A stretch of DNA of 64,000 nt, taken from positions 62,001-126,000 of the forward strand of contig UEGQ01000021.1 in NCBI GenBank assembly GCA_900466005.1, read 5' to 3'. A program made the position numbers and the translations under genes. The notes under the pieces were generated by a model, which made no database searches, was not told the origin of the DNA, and saw only the letters and a program-made list of their open reading frames with translations. The stretch's first letter is position 1. The number at the start of each line of letters is the position of its first letter. This document shows positions 36,661-47,450 of this stretch, in pieces. This DNA comes from Hyphomicrobiales bacterium. Its GTDB lineage: Bacteria; Pseudomonadota; Alphaproteobacteria; Rhizobiales; Rhizobiaceae.

Positions 36661-36783
36661 CAGAGGCGGCGGGCTTGGGTCACCATCCCGCCAAATCCGG
36701 CAGGGGCAGAAGGCGCCGTCTCTTTCACAAGACCCGGCAGGTGGACGAAAATCAATCTCACCAAACGCGGACACCGGAAAGCC

Positions 36784-37578
36784 ATGCAGAATCAACCGTC
36801 GCCAGAGCCGATCGAAAGCACGCTCCTCTCGAGGAACGGAAGGGATCGCTTTCGCCACGGCTTCTTCACCCGCCGCGGCGGCGTGTCGGAAGGCATCTAT
36901 GAAGGCCTGAACGTCGGGCTCGGCTCCAACGACGCGCCCGAGCGCGTACACGAAAACCGCAGCCGCGTCAGCCGCTGGTTCGGATTGCCTGCAGAACGGC
37001 TCGCGACCGTCCATCAGGTCCATTCACCGGACGTGATGGTGGTCGACGCCCGCTACGACGGTTCGCGCCCGCAGGCCGATGCCATGGTGACTTCGGTGCC
37101 GGGCGTCATTCTCGGCGTCCTTACCGCCGATTGCGGGCCGATCCTCTTCGCCGACCCGGAGAACGGCGTCATCGGCGCGGCCCATGCCGGCTGGAAGGGC
37201 GCCCTCACCGGCGTTCTGGAAAACACGATCGCCGCCATGGAACAGCTCGGCGCCGCCCGCGACAGCATCGTCGCCTGCCTCGGCCCCTCGATCAGCGCGC
37301 AGAATTACGAGGTCGGCCCCGAGTTCATCGCCCGCTTCCTCGAACAGGATCCGTCCTACGAGGCCTTCTTCTCTCCTTCCGCCAAGGAAGGGCATGCAAT
37401 GTTCGACCTGCAGGGCCTGACGCTGAAAAGGCTCACGGATGCCGGCCTCAGGGCCGAAAGCCTCGGCCTCTGTACCTATGCCGACCCCGGTTCCTTCTTT
37501 TCCTATCGCCGGACCACGCATGCGGGGGAACCGGACTACGGCCGCCAGATTTCCGCAATCGCAATCACGGAGGACTGA
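36784..37578 (+). CDS. pgeF: Peptidoglycan editing factor PgeF (laccase-domain, YfiH)
   Basis: A 264-residue protein of the DUF152/YfiH family. FFTRRGGVSEG, the metal/active-site residues in VHQVHS, TADCGPILFAD (Cys) and AAHAGWKGALTG (His), and PSISAQNYEVG are conserved. E. coli YfiH hydrolyses misincorporated L-Ser from UDP-MurNAc; relatives act as copper-dependent purine nucleoside enzymes. It lies in the lgt-midA-pgeF-M24 run, with its stop 1 base before the next ATG. Confidence 0.92.
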   Translation: MQNQPSPEPIESTLLSRNGRDRFRHGFFTRRGGVSEGIYEGLNVGLGSNDAPERVHENRSRVSRWFGLPAERLATVHQVHSPDVMVVDARYDGSRPQADAMVTSVPGVILGVLTADCGPILFADPENGVIGAAHAGWKGALTGVLENTIAAMEQLGAARDSIVACLGPSISAQNYEVGPEFIARFLEQDPSYEAFFSPSAKEGHAMFDLQGLTLKRLTDAGLRAESLGLCTYADPGSFFSYRRTTHAGEPDYGRQISAIAITED

Positions 37579-37579
37579 C

Positions 37580-38731
37580 ATGGCGCTGCACTTCGACGCG
37601 AGCGAATACGCTGCCCGGCTCGACCGCCTGACGGCGCGCATGGCCGAAGAGAAGATCGACGCACTGCTGCTCTTCGCCCAGGAAAGCATGTACTGGCTGA
37701 CGGGCTACGACACCTTCGGCTACTGCTTCTTCCAGACGCTGGTGGTGAAGGCAGACGGCTCGCTGACGCTGCTCACCCGCTCTGCCGACCTGCGCCAGGC
37801 GCGCCACACCTCGACGATCGAGAACATCGTCGTCTGGGTGGACCGCGTGAATGCCGATCCGACCATGGACCTGCGCAACCTGCTGAGCGACATGGACCTG
37901 CTCGGATGCCGCATCGGCGTCGAATACGACACCCACGGCATGACGGGACGTGTCGCACGGCTTCTCGACAACCAGCTCACGACCTTCGGGCAGATCGTCG
38001 ATGCCTCCTACCTCGTGAGCAATCTCCGGCTGGTGAAAAGCGCCGCCGAAATCGGCCATATCGAGCGCGCGGCAGCCCTGGCCGACGACGCACTCGACGC
38101 CGCCCTGCCGCTCATCAAGGCAGGTGGAAACGAGGCGGACATCCTCGCGGCGATGCAGGGGACGATCCTGGCGGGCGGCGGCGATTATCCGGCGAACGAG
38201 TTCATCATCGGTTCCGGGGCGGACGCCCTTCTCTGCCGCTACAAGTCCGGTCGCCGGACGCTTTCCGAGAAGGACCAGCTGACTCTCGAATGGGCGGGCG
38301 TCGACGCCCATTACCATGCGGCGATGATGCGGACGATCCTCATCGGCGAGGCGACCACGCGCCACCGCGAACTCTACGCGGCCTGCGAGGCGACGATCCG
38401 CGAGATCGAGGCGGTGCTGCGCCCGGGAAATACCTTCGGCGACGTCTTCGACACACACGCCCGCATCATGGACGAGCGGGGCCTCACCCGGCACAGGCTG
38501 AACGCCTGCGGCTATTCGCTCGGCGCACGCTTCTCGCCGTCGTGGATGGAGCACCAGATGTTCCATGCCGGCAATCCGCAGGAGATCCTCCCCGACATGT
38601 CGCTTTTCGTGCACATGATCGTCATGGACTCCGAAAGGGAAACGGCGATGACCCTCGGCCACACCTATCTGACGACGGAGGAGGCGCCGCGTGCGCTCTC
38701 GCGGCATCCGCTCGGGCTTCTCGTCCGCTGA
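37580..38731 (+). CDS. M24 (creatinase/Xaa-Pro peptidase fold) protein without metal ligands
   Basis: A 383-residue two-domain pita-bread protein: creatinase-like N-terminal domain (about 1-140) and M24 domain (about 150-380). The five metal ligands of aminopeptidases seem to be lost. The Asp-Asp region reads LEWAGVDAHYHAAMMRT, the usual GHGIG His region reads GYSLGARF, and the late Glu regions read SLFVHMIV and MTLGHTYLTTEE. So it is more like creatinase or other non-metal members than a peptidase. Substrate unknown. ATG 37580 overlaps the end of pgeF closely, implying translational coupling. Confidence 0.85.
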   Translation: MALHFDASEYAARLDRLTARMAEEKIDALLLFAQESMYWLTGYDTFGYCFFQTLVVKADGSLTLLTRSADLRQARHTSTIENIVVWVDRVNADPTMDLRNLLSDMDLLGCRIGVEYDTHGMTGRVARLLDNQLTTFGQIVDASYLVSNLRLVKSAAEIGHIERAAALADDALDAALPLIKAGGNEADILAAMQGTILAGGGDYPANEFIIGSGADALLCRYKSGRRTLSEKDQLTLEWAGVDAHYHAAMMRTILIGEATTRHRELYAACEATIREIEAVLRPGNTFGDVFDTHARIMDERGLTRHRLNACGYSLGARFSPSWMEHQMFHAGNPQEILPDMSLFVHMIVMDSERETAMTLGHTYLTTEEAPRALSRHPLGLLVR

Positions 38732-38829
38732 CGCAGCCTCGTGAAATTTCGGGGAATTGACAGCCCCCCTCCCGGACCCGATAACAATGCGGACGAAGGC
38801 TTGACCGAACAGGAAGGGCAAATGACTGG

Positions 38830-39558
38830 ATGAAGTGGACCGCTGCAGCATCGACCGTGCTCGTCCTGGCGTTCGCCCTCTCCGGCTGCAACACCACCGA
38901 TGCCCTGACACCGCAAGCCGATGTCGGGGGCGGCGCGCAGGTGGCGAGTTCCCCTGTCACGCAGTCAGACACAGACCAGATGGCCGGCACTTCCGCGGGG
39001 CAGCAATCGCTCGCCGGCCAGGGCTACTCGACACCACCGCAGAACACGCTGGAAGCCCAGGCCCAGGCGCTCGCCGCGGGCAGTCAGCCGATGCAGCCTC
39101 CCCCGCCGGTCGGAGGCGTGACGACCCAGCAGCAACCGGCCGCTCAAGCGTCTTCGCCGGCGCCGACACAGACAGCGGCCCTCGCCCCCGCAAAGGGCAC
39201 CATCCGCTTCCTGCCGATCATCGGTGCGCCGATCCAGGCGGTGACGCCGCTCTCGCGCCAGCTCGGGGCCGAGGCCCGTGCGCACGGACTGGCGATCAAG
39301 GGCTCGAACGACCCGGCGGCCGACCACATCCTCAAGGGCTATTTCTCGGCCTTTTCCGAAGGCGGCAAAGTCACGATCATCTACGTCTGGGATATTCTCA
39401 ACCAGAGCGGAAGCCGCCTGCACCGTATCCAGGGCCAGGAGGTCGTTCCTTCCTCGGCGACCGAGGCCTGGGCCGGCGTGCCCGCCTCCCTCATGCAGCA
39501 GATAGCGACCAAGACCATCAACGAATACACGAGCTGGCTGGCCGGACACGGCGGATGA
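38830..39558 (+). CDS. Predicted lipoprotein
   Basis: A 242-residue protein with a lipobox LSGC (Cys at residue 20) after a hydrophobic signal sequence, so it is a target of Lgt, whose gene is in the same window. Residues 25-115 are low-complexity Gln/Pro/Ser/Ala; a compact C-terminal domain follows (FLPIIGAPIQAVTPLSRQLG, then DHILKGYFSAFSEGGKVTII). I know similar rhizobial lipoproteins by pattern but no function. Weak ribosome site; ATG 38830 is well placed for the signal peptide. Confidence 0.85.
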   Translation: MKWTAAASTVLVLAFALSGCNTTDALTPQADVGGGAQVASSPVTQSDTDQMAGTSAGQQSLAGQGYSTPPQNTLEAQAQALAAGSQPMQPPPPVGGVTTQQQPAAQASSPAPTQTAALAPAKGTIRFLPIIGAPIQAVTPLSRQLGAEARAHGLAIKGSNDPAADHILKGYFSAFSEGGKVTIIYVWDILNQSGSRLHRIQGQEVVPSSATEAWAGVPASLMQQIATKTINEYTSWLAGHGG

Positions 39559-39670
39559 CCACTGGTCACAAACTTTTCACGAATTTCGTGGTCGCGACCG
39601 CAAGGCCTCTTGCATTCAGGTTCAAGGACGCTAAAAAGCGCCCATCCAGCATGACAACAGGCGGGCCAAA

Positions 39671-40603
39671 ATGAAGGTTTTCGCGGGGAATTCGAACCGG
39701 CAGTTGGCCGAGGCGATCTGCAATTATCTCAATGTTCCTCTTGGAAAAGCCACCGTTCGACGGTTCGCGGACCAGGAAATTTTCGTAGAGATCCAGGAAA
39801 ACGTGCGCGGCGAGGACGTTTTCGTCGTCCAGTCCACCTCCTTCCCGGCCAACGACCACCTGATGGAACTGTTGATCATGATCGACGCGTTCCGCCGCTC
39901 GTCCGCACGCCGCATCACCGCCGTGCTTCCCTATTTCGGCTACGCCCGCCAGGACCGCAAGCCGGGCCCGCGCACCCCGATCTCCGCGAAGCTGGTCGCC
40001 AACCTCATCACCGAGGCCGGCGCCGACCGCGTGCTGACCCTCGACCTGCATGCCGGCCAGATCCAGGGCTTCTTCGATATCCCGACCGACAATCTCTACG
40101 CCGTGCCGCTTCTCGCCCGCGACGTGAAGGAACGCTACGACACCAAGAACGTCATGGTCGTTTCGCCGGACGTCGGCGGCGTGGTTCGCGCCCGTTCGCT
40201 CGCCAAGCGCCTCGACTGTCTTCTCGCAATCGTCGACAAGCGCCGCGACCGTCCGGGTGAATCCGAGGTCATGAACGTCATCGGCGACGTGACCGGCAAG
40301 GACTGCATCCTGATCGACGACATCGTCGACTCGGGCGGCACGCTCTGCAACGCCGCAGAAGCACTGCTGAAGAACGGCGCGACCAGCGTAACGGCCTATA
40401 TCACCCACGGCGTGCTCTCGGGCGGTGCCGTGACCCGCGTCGCCTCGTCCAAGCTGCGCGAACTGGTGATCACCGACTCCATCCAGCCGACGACCGCCGT
40501 CCAGTCCGCCCACAACATCCGCGTGCTGACGACCGCCAACCTGCTCGGTGAAGCGATCAACCGCACCAGCGCGGAAGCCTCGGTTTCGAGCCTCTTCGAC
40601 TGA
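39671..40603 (+). CDS. prs: Ribose-phosphate pyrophosphokinase
   Basis: A 310-residue enzyme of standard length that makes PRPP from ribose 5-phosphate and ATP for purine, pyrimidine, histidine, tryptophan and NAD synthesis. Conserved: [44 protein letters not shown] and the PRPP-binding loop [16 protein letters not shown] (about 214-229). The upstream 112 bases hold an AT-rich stretch and a possible TTGCAT...TAAAAA promoter. Confidence 0.97.
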   Translation: MKVFAGNSNRQLAEAICNYLNVPLGKATVRRFADQEIFVEIQENVRGEDVFVVQSTSFPANDHLMELLIMIDAFRRSSARRITAVLPYFGYARQDRKPGPRTPISAKLVANLITEAGADRVLTLDLHAGQIQGFFDIPTDNLYAVPLLARDVKERYDTKNVMVVSPDVGGVVRARSLAKRLDCLLAIVDKRRDRPGESEVMNVIGDVTGKDCILIDDIVDSGGTLCNAAEALLKNGATSVTAYITHGVLSGGAVTRVASSKLRELVITDSIQPTTAVQSAHNIRVLTTANLLGEAINRTSAEASVSSLFD

Positions 40604-40741
40604 GGCTCGCCCCCTGTCGTAAACAATGACGGATGACTGCATCGTCGCGGCATCCGAACATTCGACAGTGTTTACTTAATATTGCCGTAAGCAATTTCCG
40701 CGACACTTCCGCGCAATTTAGTTGCGGGAGGAGAATATTTG

Positions 40742-43021
40742 ATGTCGCGCACCGATATACGGACGGACCGAATCCGTCCTCTGTCGTCCGTCAAGGCGAA
40801 GTTCGCCGGCCTCGTCGTCGGAGCCACGCTGGTCTCCTGCATGGCGGTCGGCCTGCTGAGCTACCAGATCGGCAAGGCGGGCCTGATCGACGCCAGCAAG
40901 TTGCGGCTGGAGTCGGTGGCTGCCACCCAGTCGAAGGAAGTCACCGCCTATCTCGACCGCGTAGGCCAGTCGCTCGCCGAGATCGCGCAGAACACCGCAG
41001 TCGGCGAAGCGACGGAGATGATGGTCAACATCATTCCCGTCGAGGCGCCGACGATCAAGAAGGTCTTCCAGCCGGACGGCTCGACCGTCGAAGAGCGGAT
41101 CGCCATCGACGGCAGCAAGCAGAAGCTGCTTTACGGCGTGCGCCACGCGGCCATTCACGGCACGCTGTCGAGCACCTGGAAGAACACCAATGTCAGCGAC
41201 ATTCTGGTTGCCGACGTCAACGGCACGATCGTCTACACCGTGACCAAGGGTGGCGAGCTCCTGACGACGCTCGACGATCCGGCCAATGCCCGCCTCAAGG
41301 AACTTGCCGAGCGTGTGAAGGCCGGCGGTGACCGCGACGTCCATTTCTCGCCTTTCGGTGACTATCCTTACGAGGCCGGCGTGCCCTCGGCCTTCATCGC
41401 GCAGCCGCTCGCCATCTCCGTCTGGGGCGAGACGCAGCGCAAGGGCACCGTCTTCATCCGAGTCTCCGCCGACAAGCTGACGCAGATGATGAAGCCCGAC
41501 GGACTCGGCGCCACCATCGACGACGCCTTCCTCCTCAGCGACGACGGCGGCCTGCGCGGCGGCACGATCACCGGCGGCAAGGACGCGGTCGTCGCGCCCG
41601 AACTCGTGGAGGCGGCGAAATCCGGCGCCAGCGGCGCGACCTTCGCCGGCTCGGCGAACGGCACCTCGTTCTACGCCTATCGCCCCCTCGATCTCTTCGG
41701 GCAGAGACATCTCCTCGCGATCGGCCAGGAGGACGCCAAGGTTCTGGCATCGGCCAATGACCTTGCCAAAGGGGCCTTTCTCGCGACCGTCGCGGTGCTC
41801 GCCGTGATGGGCGTCATCGGGACGTTCGTCTCGTCGAGCCTCACCCGCCCGCTGACCGACCTCGCGAAGCTGATGAACCGGCTGAACCAGGGTGACAAGA
41901 ACATCGAAATCCGCGCCGCCGGTCGCCCCGATGAAATCGGGGTCATGGCCAGGGCGCTCGAATCCTTCCGGACCAGCGCACTGGAAAAGGACCGGATGGA
42001 AACGGAAGCAGTCGAACGCGGCGAGCAGATCGAGGAGGAGCGCCGCCAGCGGGAAGCAGAGAAGGCCCGCAGCGCACAGGAACTCGAATATGCCGTGTCC
42101 GCGCTCGCCGGCGGACTGCAGAACCTTGCCGACGGCAAGCTGAACGTCCGGATCGACGCGCCCTTCGTGCCCTCGCTGGACCACCTGCGCCTCGACTTCA
42201 ACCAGTCGCTCGAACATCTCGAACAGACGATCCGCACGATCAGCGAAAGCGCCGACGTCATCCGCAGCGGCTCGGCCGACCTCAAGGCCGCGTCGGAGGA
42301 CCTCGCACATCGCACCGAACGGCAGGCGGCGTCGCTCGAGGAGGCCGCGGCCGCCCTCGGCGACATGACGGGCTCCGTGAACGATGCACTGAAGCGCTGC
42401 GAAACCGCGGTCCAGGTCGCAGCCGAAAGCCTCGCCGGTGCGAAGACCTCGTCCTCGGTCGTGGGAGAGGCGATCACCGCGATGGAGCGCATTGAAAGCT
42501 CCTCGTCGAAGATCCGCCAGATCATCGACGTCATCGACCAGATCGCCTTCCAGACGAACCTGCTTGCGCTCAATGCAGGCGTCGAGGCGGCCCGGGCCGG
42601 TGACGCCGGCAAGGGCTTTGCCGTCGTCGCGCAGGAAGTCCGCGAACTGGCGCAGAGGTCGTCCGGTGCCGCACGCGACATCAGCCAGCTCATCAACACC
42701 TCAACGTCTGATGTCGAGGGCGGCGTCGCACTGGTGTTGAAGACCGGCGAAAGCCTGCATCAGATCGAGACCAATATCGCCGCGATCAACGACCAGATCG
42801 GCGCGATCGCATCCGCCTCGCGCGAGCAGTCGATGCGGCTTTCCGAGATCAATGCCTCCGTCAACGCGCTCGACCAGGTGACCCAGCAGAATGCCGCCAT
42901 GGTCGAGGAAACGACGGCAAGCGCCTTCGCGCTGGCGCACGAAGCGGACGGCCTCACCGGCCAGGTGAACCGCTTCGCCATCGACCGCGGCGCAGCAGCC
43001 GCGAGACGTCAAGCGGCCTGA
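40742..43021 (+). CDS. Methyl-accepting chemotaxis protein
   Basis: A 759-residue receptor. TM1 (about 22-42) and a large periplasmic ligand domain with Cache-like features (to about 335) precede TM2 (about 342-362), HAMP (RPLTDLAKLMNRLNQGD), a second HAMP-like unit (about 455-515) and the MCP signaling domain. The hairpin tip contains DQIAFQTNLLALNAGVEAA (highly conserved). No C-terminal CheR-binding pentapeptide is seen; it ends RRQAA. ATG 40742 has GGGAGGAG upstream. Ligand unknown. Confidence 0.93.
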   Translation: MSRTDIRTDRIRPLSSVKAKFAGLVVGATLVSCMAVGLLSYQIGKAGLIDASKLRLESVAATQSKEVTAYLDRVGQSLAEIAQNTAVGEATEMMVNIIPVEAPTIKKVFQPDGSTVEERIAIDGSKQKLLYGVRHAAIHGTLSSTWKNTNVSDILVADVNGTIVYTVTKGGELLTTLDDPANARLKELAERVKAGGDRDVHFSPFGDYPYEAGVPSAFIAQPLAISVWGETQRKGTVFIRVSADKLTQMMKPDGLGATIDDAFLLSDDGGLRGGTITGGKDAVVAPELVEAAKSGASGATFAGSANGTSFYAYRPLDLFGQRHLLAIGQEDAKVLASANDLAKGAFLATVAVLAVMGVIGTFVSSSLTRPLTDLAKLMNRLNQGDKNIEIRAAGRPDEIGVMARALESFRTSALEKDRMETEAVERGEQIEEERRQREAEKARSAQELEYAVSALAGGLQNLADGKLNVRIDAPFVPSLDHLRLDFNQSLEHLEQTIRTISESADVIRSGSADLKAASEDLAHRTERQAASLEEAAAALGDMTGSVNDALKRCETAVQVAAESLAGAKTSSSVVGEAITAMERIESSSSKIRQIIDVIDQIAFQTNLLALNAGVEAARAGDAGKGFAVVAQEVRELAQRSSGAARDISQLINTSTSDVEGGVALVLKTGESLHQIETNIAAINDQIGAIASASREQSMRLSEINASVNALDQVTQQNAAMVEETTASAFALAHEADGLTGQVNRFAIDRGAAAARRQAA

Positions 43022-43042
43022 GCCGGCAACAATGACGACAGA

Positions 43043-43077
43043 GCCCGCGGCGCTCCGGTGCCCGCGGGCCTTTCATT
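43043..43077 (+). terminator. Terminator of the chemoreceptor gene
   Basis: GCCCGCGG / CCGCGGGC (perfect 8 bp, 11-nt loop) followed by CTTTCATTT, 22 bases after the stop. Confidence 0.65.
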
Positions 43078-43468
43078 TCTCGGGACGGGACGAGGCAGGA
43101 ATGCCGCACACGGCCTCACCGGATCCGAACAGCCGCGAGCGCGTGAGAAAGCGCCGCTCCCGACCGTTGTCGAGCGAGAACATGCCTCCGCGCCCCGGCA
43201 CCACATCGATGATGAGCTGGGTGTGTTTCCACGCCTCGTACTGGCTGCCGCTGATGTAGAACGGCACGCCGCCGATCTCGCCGAGCTTCACGTCGGTCTC
43301 CCCGACGCGGTATTCGCGCGCCGGATAGCACATCGGCGAAGAACCGTCGCAGCATCCGCCGGACTGGTGGAAGAGGATGTCCGGGTGATCGTTCCGGATC
43401 TCGGCGAGGAAATCGAGCGCGGCCTCGGTTGCGATCACGCGCGGTTCGCCGGCGGGATTTTCGGTCAT
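43073..43468 (-). CDS. DUF779 domain protein
   Basis: A 131-residue protein with the DUF779 core: FHQSGGCCDGSSPMCYP (three conserved cysteines, near residues 36-45) and GTDVKLGEIGGVPFYIS. Genes of this family usually sit beside aldehyde dehydrogenases of the AldA/ExaC type, as here. The cysteine cluster suggests metal or thiol chemistry; the function is unknown. Start MTENPAGE at 43468 has GGAGC upstream. It is downstream of the aldehyde dehydrogenase with a 162-base repeat-bearing gap. Confidence 0.85.
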   Translation of the reverse strand: MTENPAGEPRVIATEAALDFLAEIRNDHPDILFHQSGGCCDGSSPMCYPAREYRVGETDVKLGEIGGVPFYISGSQYEAWKHTQLIIDVVPGRGGMFSLDNGRERRFLTRSRLFGSGEAVCGIPASSRPEK

Positions 43469-43500
43469 GGTCGCTCCTTCCAAAGACGTTGCCGACGCGC

Positions 43501-43628
43501 GAAACCCTCCCCTTGCGGGGTGGGTCGGCACGCAAGTGCCGGGGTGAGGTGACCCTTTGTGGAGGTGCACAATCACCTCACCCGCAGCTCTGCTGCAACC
43601 TCCCCCATCGAGGCGGAGGTGGAGACCT
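43501..43628. repeat. Intergenic palindromic repeat (RIME-like)
   Basis: The gap between the DUF779 and aldehyde dehydrogenase genes is a mosaic of inverted units: GGGTGAGGTGA (43542-43552) with TCACCTCACCC (43573-43583), and CCTCCCCTTGCGGGGTGGG with a rightward CAACCTCCCCCATCGAGG. This base composition and structure resemble dispersed intergenic palindromes of rhizobia. Confidence 0.7.
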
Positions 43629-43630
43629 TC

Positions 43631-45145
<1,515 letters not shown>

Positions 45146-45251
45146 GAACTCATCCTCCCTGGATCGAGGTCCCTCCTCAGGACCGATGGGAGAATGATTG
45201 CCGGCAACGTCCTTCGCGGATAGGGGGATGACAGGATACCGCAGCGCACAC

Positions 45252-45269
45252 TGTTTCAGTTCTGCGACA
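45252..45269. promoter_or_regulatory. Predicted operator upstream of the aldehyde dehydrogenase
   Basis: TGTTTCAGTTCTGCGACA is an imperfect dyad (TGTYKCAG-N2-CTGMRACA) 107-124 bases before the aldehyde dehydrogenase ATG. A near copy is at 46340-46357. Both are followed by CTTGCGG on the plus strand. Confidence 0.6.
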
Positions 45270-45281
45270 CTTGCGGCGGCG

Positions 45282-46241
45282 TCACTGGAGGGCGAGGCGT
45301 TTCATCTTCCGGTGCAGGGTCGCACGGCTGATGCCGAGCACCTGGGCGGCCTGCGAGACGTTGCCGTTGGTACGTGACAACGCCCGGCGCAGCGCCGCAC
45401 GTTCCGCCTCGTCGAGGTCGGCGACACCGTCTCCCCTGCTCTCGCAGAGCGCATCCGAAGCCGGCAATCCTTGAGCGATCCGCTGGTCGTCGAGCCTCAG
45501 CGCCAGACGCGCCGCCCTGGTGGCTCCGAGCACGAGGTCGTCGCCGTCGACGGCGAGAAGGGCGACCGAGCCGGCGCTCGCCGTCGGGACCATAACGATA
45601 CGGGCGCGCGGAAAGGCGAGCCTGAAGAGCGTCGCCTCGACGCGGACGGCCGTGTCGCGCACCGCCTGCGAGAGGATCGCAAGCGTCATGTCGGTGACGT
45701 CGTTGCGGCAGGTCGATATGTCAAGTGCGGCGGCCACTCGTCCGAGATGGTCGCGGATCGGCGCGGTTACGCAGCTCAAGCCGGTGTTTGCGCTGAGGAA
45801 ATGCTGGTCGCGGTGGATCATCACCGCCCGCTGGTCGGCAAGAGCCGTGCCGATGCCGTTGGTCCCGACGCTCGCCTCGCTCCAGACGGCCTGCGGCCAG
45901 AGCCCGAGCTCGCGAAAATCCGCGTCGTCGGACGGCGCACCGCGGCGATCAAGCACCACCCCGTCGCGATCAGAAAGAAGGATGCAGCAACCGGAGCGGC
46001 CGACGGTCTGGTAAAGCCGATCAACCTCGTCGCTGCAGGCCGAGACGAGATGCCCCGCCCTTTCGCGTGCCGAGCGGAAGACCGCTTCTTCGACGCGTTC
46101 AGGCTTGCGATGCTCTTCCGGCTGGAGCTGGTGAAGGTCGAGGCAGCGGCGCCACGAGGCCGCGATCGGCGAACTGGCGGCGGCAGAACTCTGCGTCGCT
46201 GTCTGATAGACCAGGTCCGAGTGGTTGGGCTGCCGAGGCAT
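45282..46241 (-). CDS. GAF-Fis transcription regulator (AcoR-like without AAA+ domain)
   Basis: A 319-residue regulator. The GAF sensor resembles AcoR ([21 protein letters not shown], shown by ends GRSGC...[24 protein letters not shown] about 123-142), and the C-terminus has a Fis-type HTH ([21 protein letters not shown]). The AAA+ sigma-54 activation domain that AcoR carries between these is absent, so it should act with sigma-70. ATG 46241 has GGGAGGAG upstream. It is upstream of the aldehyde dehydrogenase, and near-identical operator sites precede both genes, so it likely regulates both. Confidence 0.9.
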   Translation of the reverse strand: MPRQPNHSDLVYQTATQSSAAASSPIAASWRRCLDLHQLQPEEHRKPERVEEAVFRSARERAGHLVSACSDEVDRLYQTVGRSGCCILLSDRDGVVLDRRGAPSDDADFRELGLWPQAVWSEASVGTNGIGTALADQRAVMIHRDQHFLSANTGLSCVTAPIRDHLGRVAAALDISTCRNDVTDMTLAILSQAVRDTAVRVEATLFRLAFPRARIVMVPTASAGSVALLAVDGDDLVLGATRAARLALRLDDQRIAQGLPASDALCESRGDGVADLDEAERAALRRALSRTNGNVSQAAQVLGISRATLHRKMKRLALQ

Positions 46242-46339
46242 CTGCTCCTCCCAAAGCATATGACATCATGCCTGCGCATGGACTATCTTTCAATCGTCAT
46301 CCGCTGATGCAAGGCCAATGCGAATATCACCCTCGCATC

Positions 46340-46357
46340 TGTCGCAGTTTTGAGACA
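46340..46357. promoter_or_regulatory. Predicted operator upstream of the GAF-Fis regulator
   Basis: TGTCGCAGTTTTGAGACA, an imperfect dyad, lies 99-116 bases before the regulator start. Compared with the site at 45252-45269 it shares the same layout, the CAGTT core and the downstream CTTGCGG. It suggests autoregulation by the same protein. Confidence 0.6.
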
Positions 46358-46458
46358 CTTGCGGACGGTTTCATGCCATTCCTTGCCGCACTGCAAGGCG
46401 GACGGATGGTGTTTGTGCCGCCGTTCACGCGAAAACCCCCGCAATTGCCGGCCTGCGC

Positions 46459-46486
46459 TTGCCTTTCGCGGCCTTCTGGTCTATAG
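46459..46486 (+). promoter_or_regulatory. Predicted sigma-70 promoter of rplY
   Basis: TTGCCT (46459-46464) and CTATAG (46481-46486) with a 16-base spacer match the rhizobial CTTGAC/CTATAT-type consensus, giving a leader of about 120 bases to rplY. Confidence 0.5.
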
Positions 46487-46615
46487 CGCCCCCGTCCGCG
46501 TAGACACCCTTGGAGGCAACGCGGATGAGGCCGTCGCAAGACACCTCGGTTTCGTGTGGCAAGACACAATCGCCCTGCCCCGGAACTCTCCAAATAACCT
46601 TGAAAGGATAAAGCC

Positions 46616-47218
46616 ATGAGCCACGCTTCTTACGAGCTCAAGGCCGTAGCACGCGAACGGGTTGGTAAGGGGTCCTCCCGTGAACTTCGCCGCAACGGTT
46701 CCATTCCCGCTGTCATCTATGGCGACAAGCAGGCCCCCATTTCCATCGTGCTCGACACCAATGAAGTCACCAAGCGCATCCACGCCGGCGGTTTCATGAC
46801 GACGGTTGCGTCGATCCAAGTCGGTGGCGAGAAGATCAACGTCCTGCCGAAGGACTATCAGCTCGATCCGGTTCGCGACTTCGTCCTGCACGTCGATTTC
46901 CTGCGCGTTTCGGCTGACAGCAAGGTCGTCGTCCAGGTTCCGGTTCACTTCATCAACGAAGAGAAGTCCGCGATCAAGATCGGCGGCGTTCTGAACATCG
47001 TTCGCCACGAAGTCGAGCTGCACTGCCCGGCCAACGCCATTCCGGAATTCATCACGGTCGACCTCGCCGGCCACAAGATCGGCGACAGCCTGCACATCTC
47101 GCATGTGAAGCTGCCGGCCGGCGTGACCCCGGTCATCGCCGACCGTGACTTCACGATCGCAACCATCGTCGCCCCGGCTGGCGGTGTTTCCGAAGGCGAG
47201 GAAGCTGCCGAAGCGTAA
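46616..47218 (+). CDS. rplY: Ribosomal protein bL25 (CTC form)
   Basis: A 200-residue 5S rRNA-binding protein of the long TL5/CTC type with the bL25 domain (about 1-95: [22 protein letters not shown]) and a C-terminal beta domain ending in an acidic EGEEAAEA tail. AAAGGAT precedes the ATG. In other rhizobia rplY is followed by pth; here a GGDEF-EAL gene and a binding-protein gene intervene. Confidence 0.96.
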   Translation: MSHASYELKAVARERVGKGSSRELRRNGSIPAVIYGDKQAPISIVLDTNEVTKRIHAGGFMTTVASIQVGGEKINVLPKDYQLDPVRDFVLHVDFLRVSADSKVVVQVPVHFINEEKSAIKIGGVLNIVRHEVELHCPANAIPEFITVDLAGHKIGDSLHISHVKLPAGVTPVIADRDFTIATIVAPAGGVSEGEEAAEA

Positions 47219-47247
47219 TCGCGCAATCGGCATCTCCGACTTTTCCG

Positions 47248-47277
47248 ATCCCGTCTCCGAAAGGAGGCGGGATTTTT
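47248..47277 (+). terminator. Terminator of rplY
   Basis: ATCCCGTCTCC / GGAGGCGGGAT (one G-U pair, GAAA loop) followed by TTTTT, 29 bases after the stop. Confidence 0.88.
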
Positions 47278-47450
47278 CGTTTCCGGGCGCAAAAACCGGT
47301 CCGCTGCCGCATGAAGGCCCGTTGCATGAGGGCTTTAGCGAGATTTAATGATTTCGTGTCAGCCTCACTTGTCGTGCAAGTCGCGTATGGGGGACATGAC
47401 GCCGTGAGGGAAGCGATATCCGATCAACCATTTCCTGGCTGTGGGCAGCC

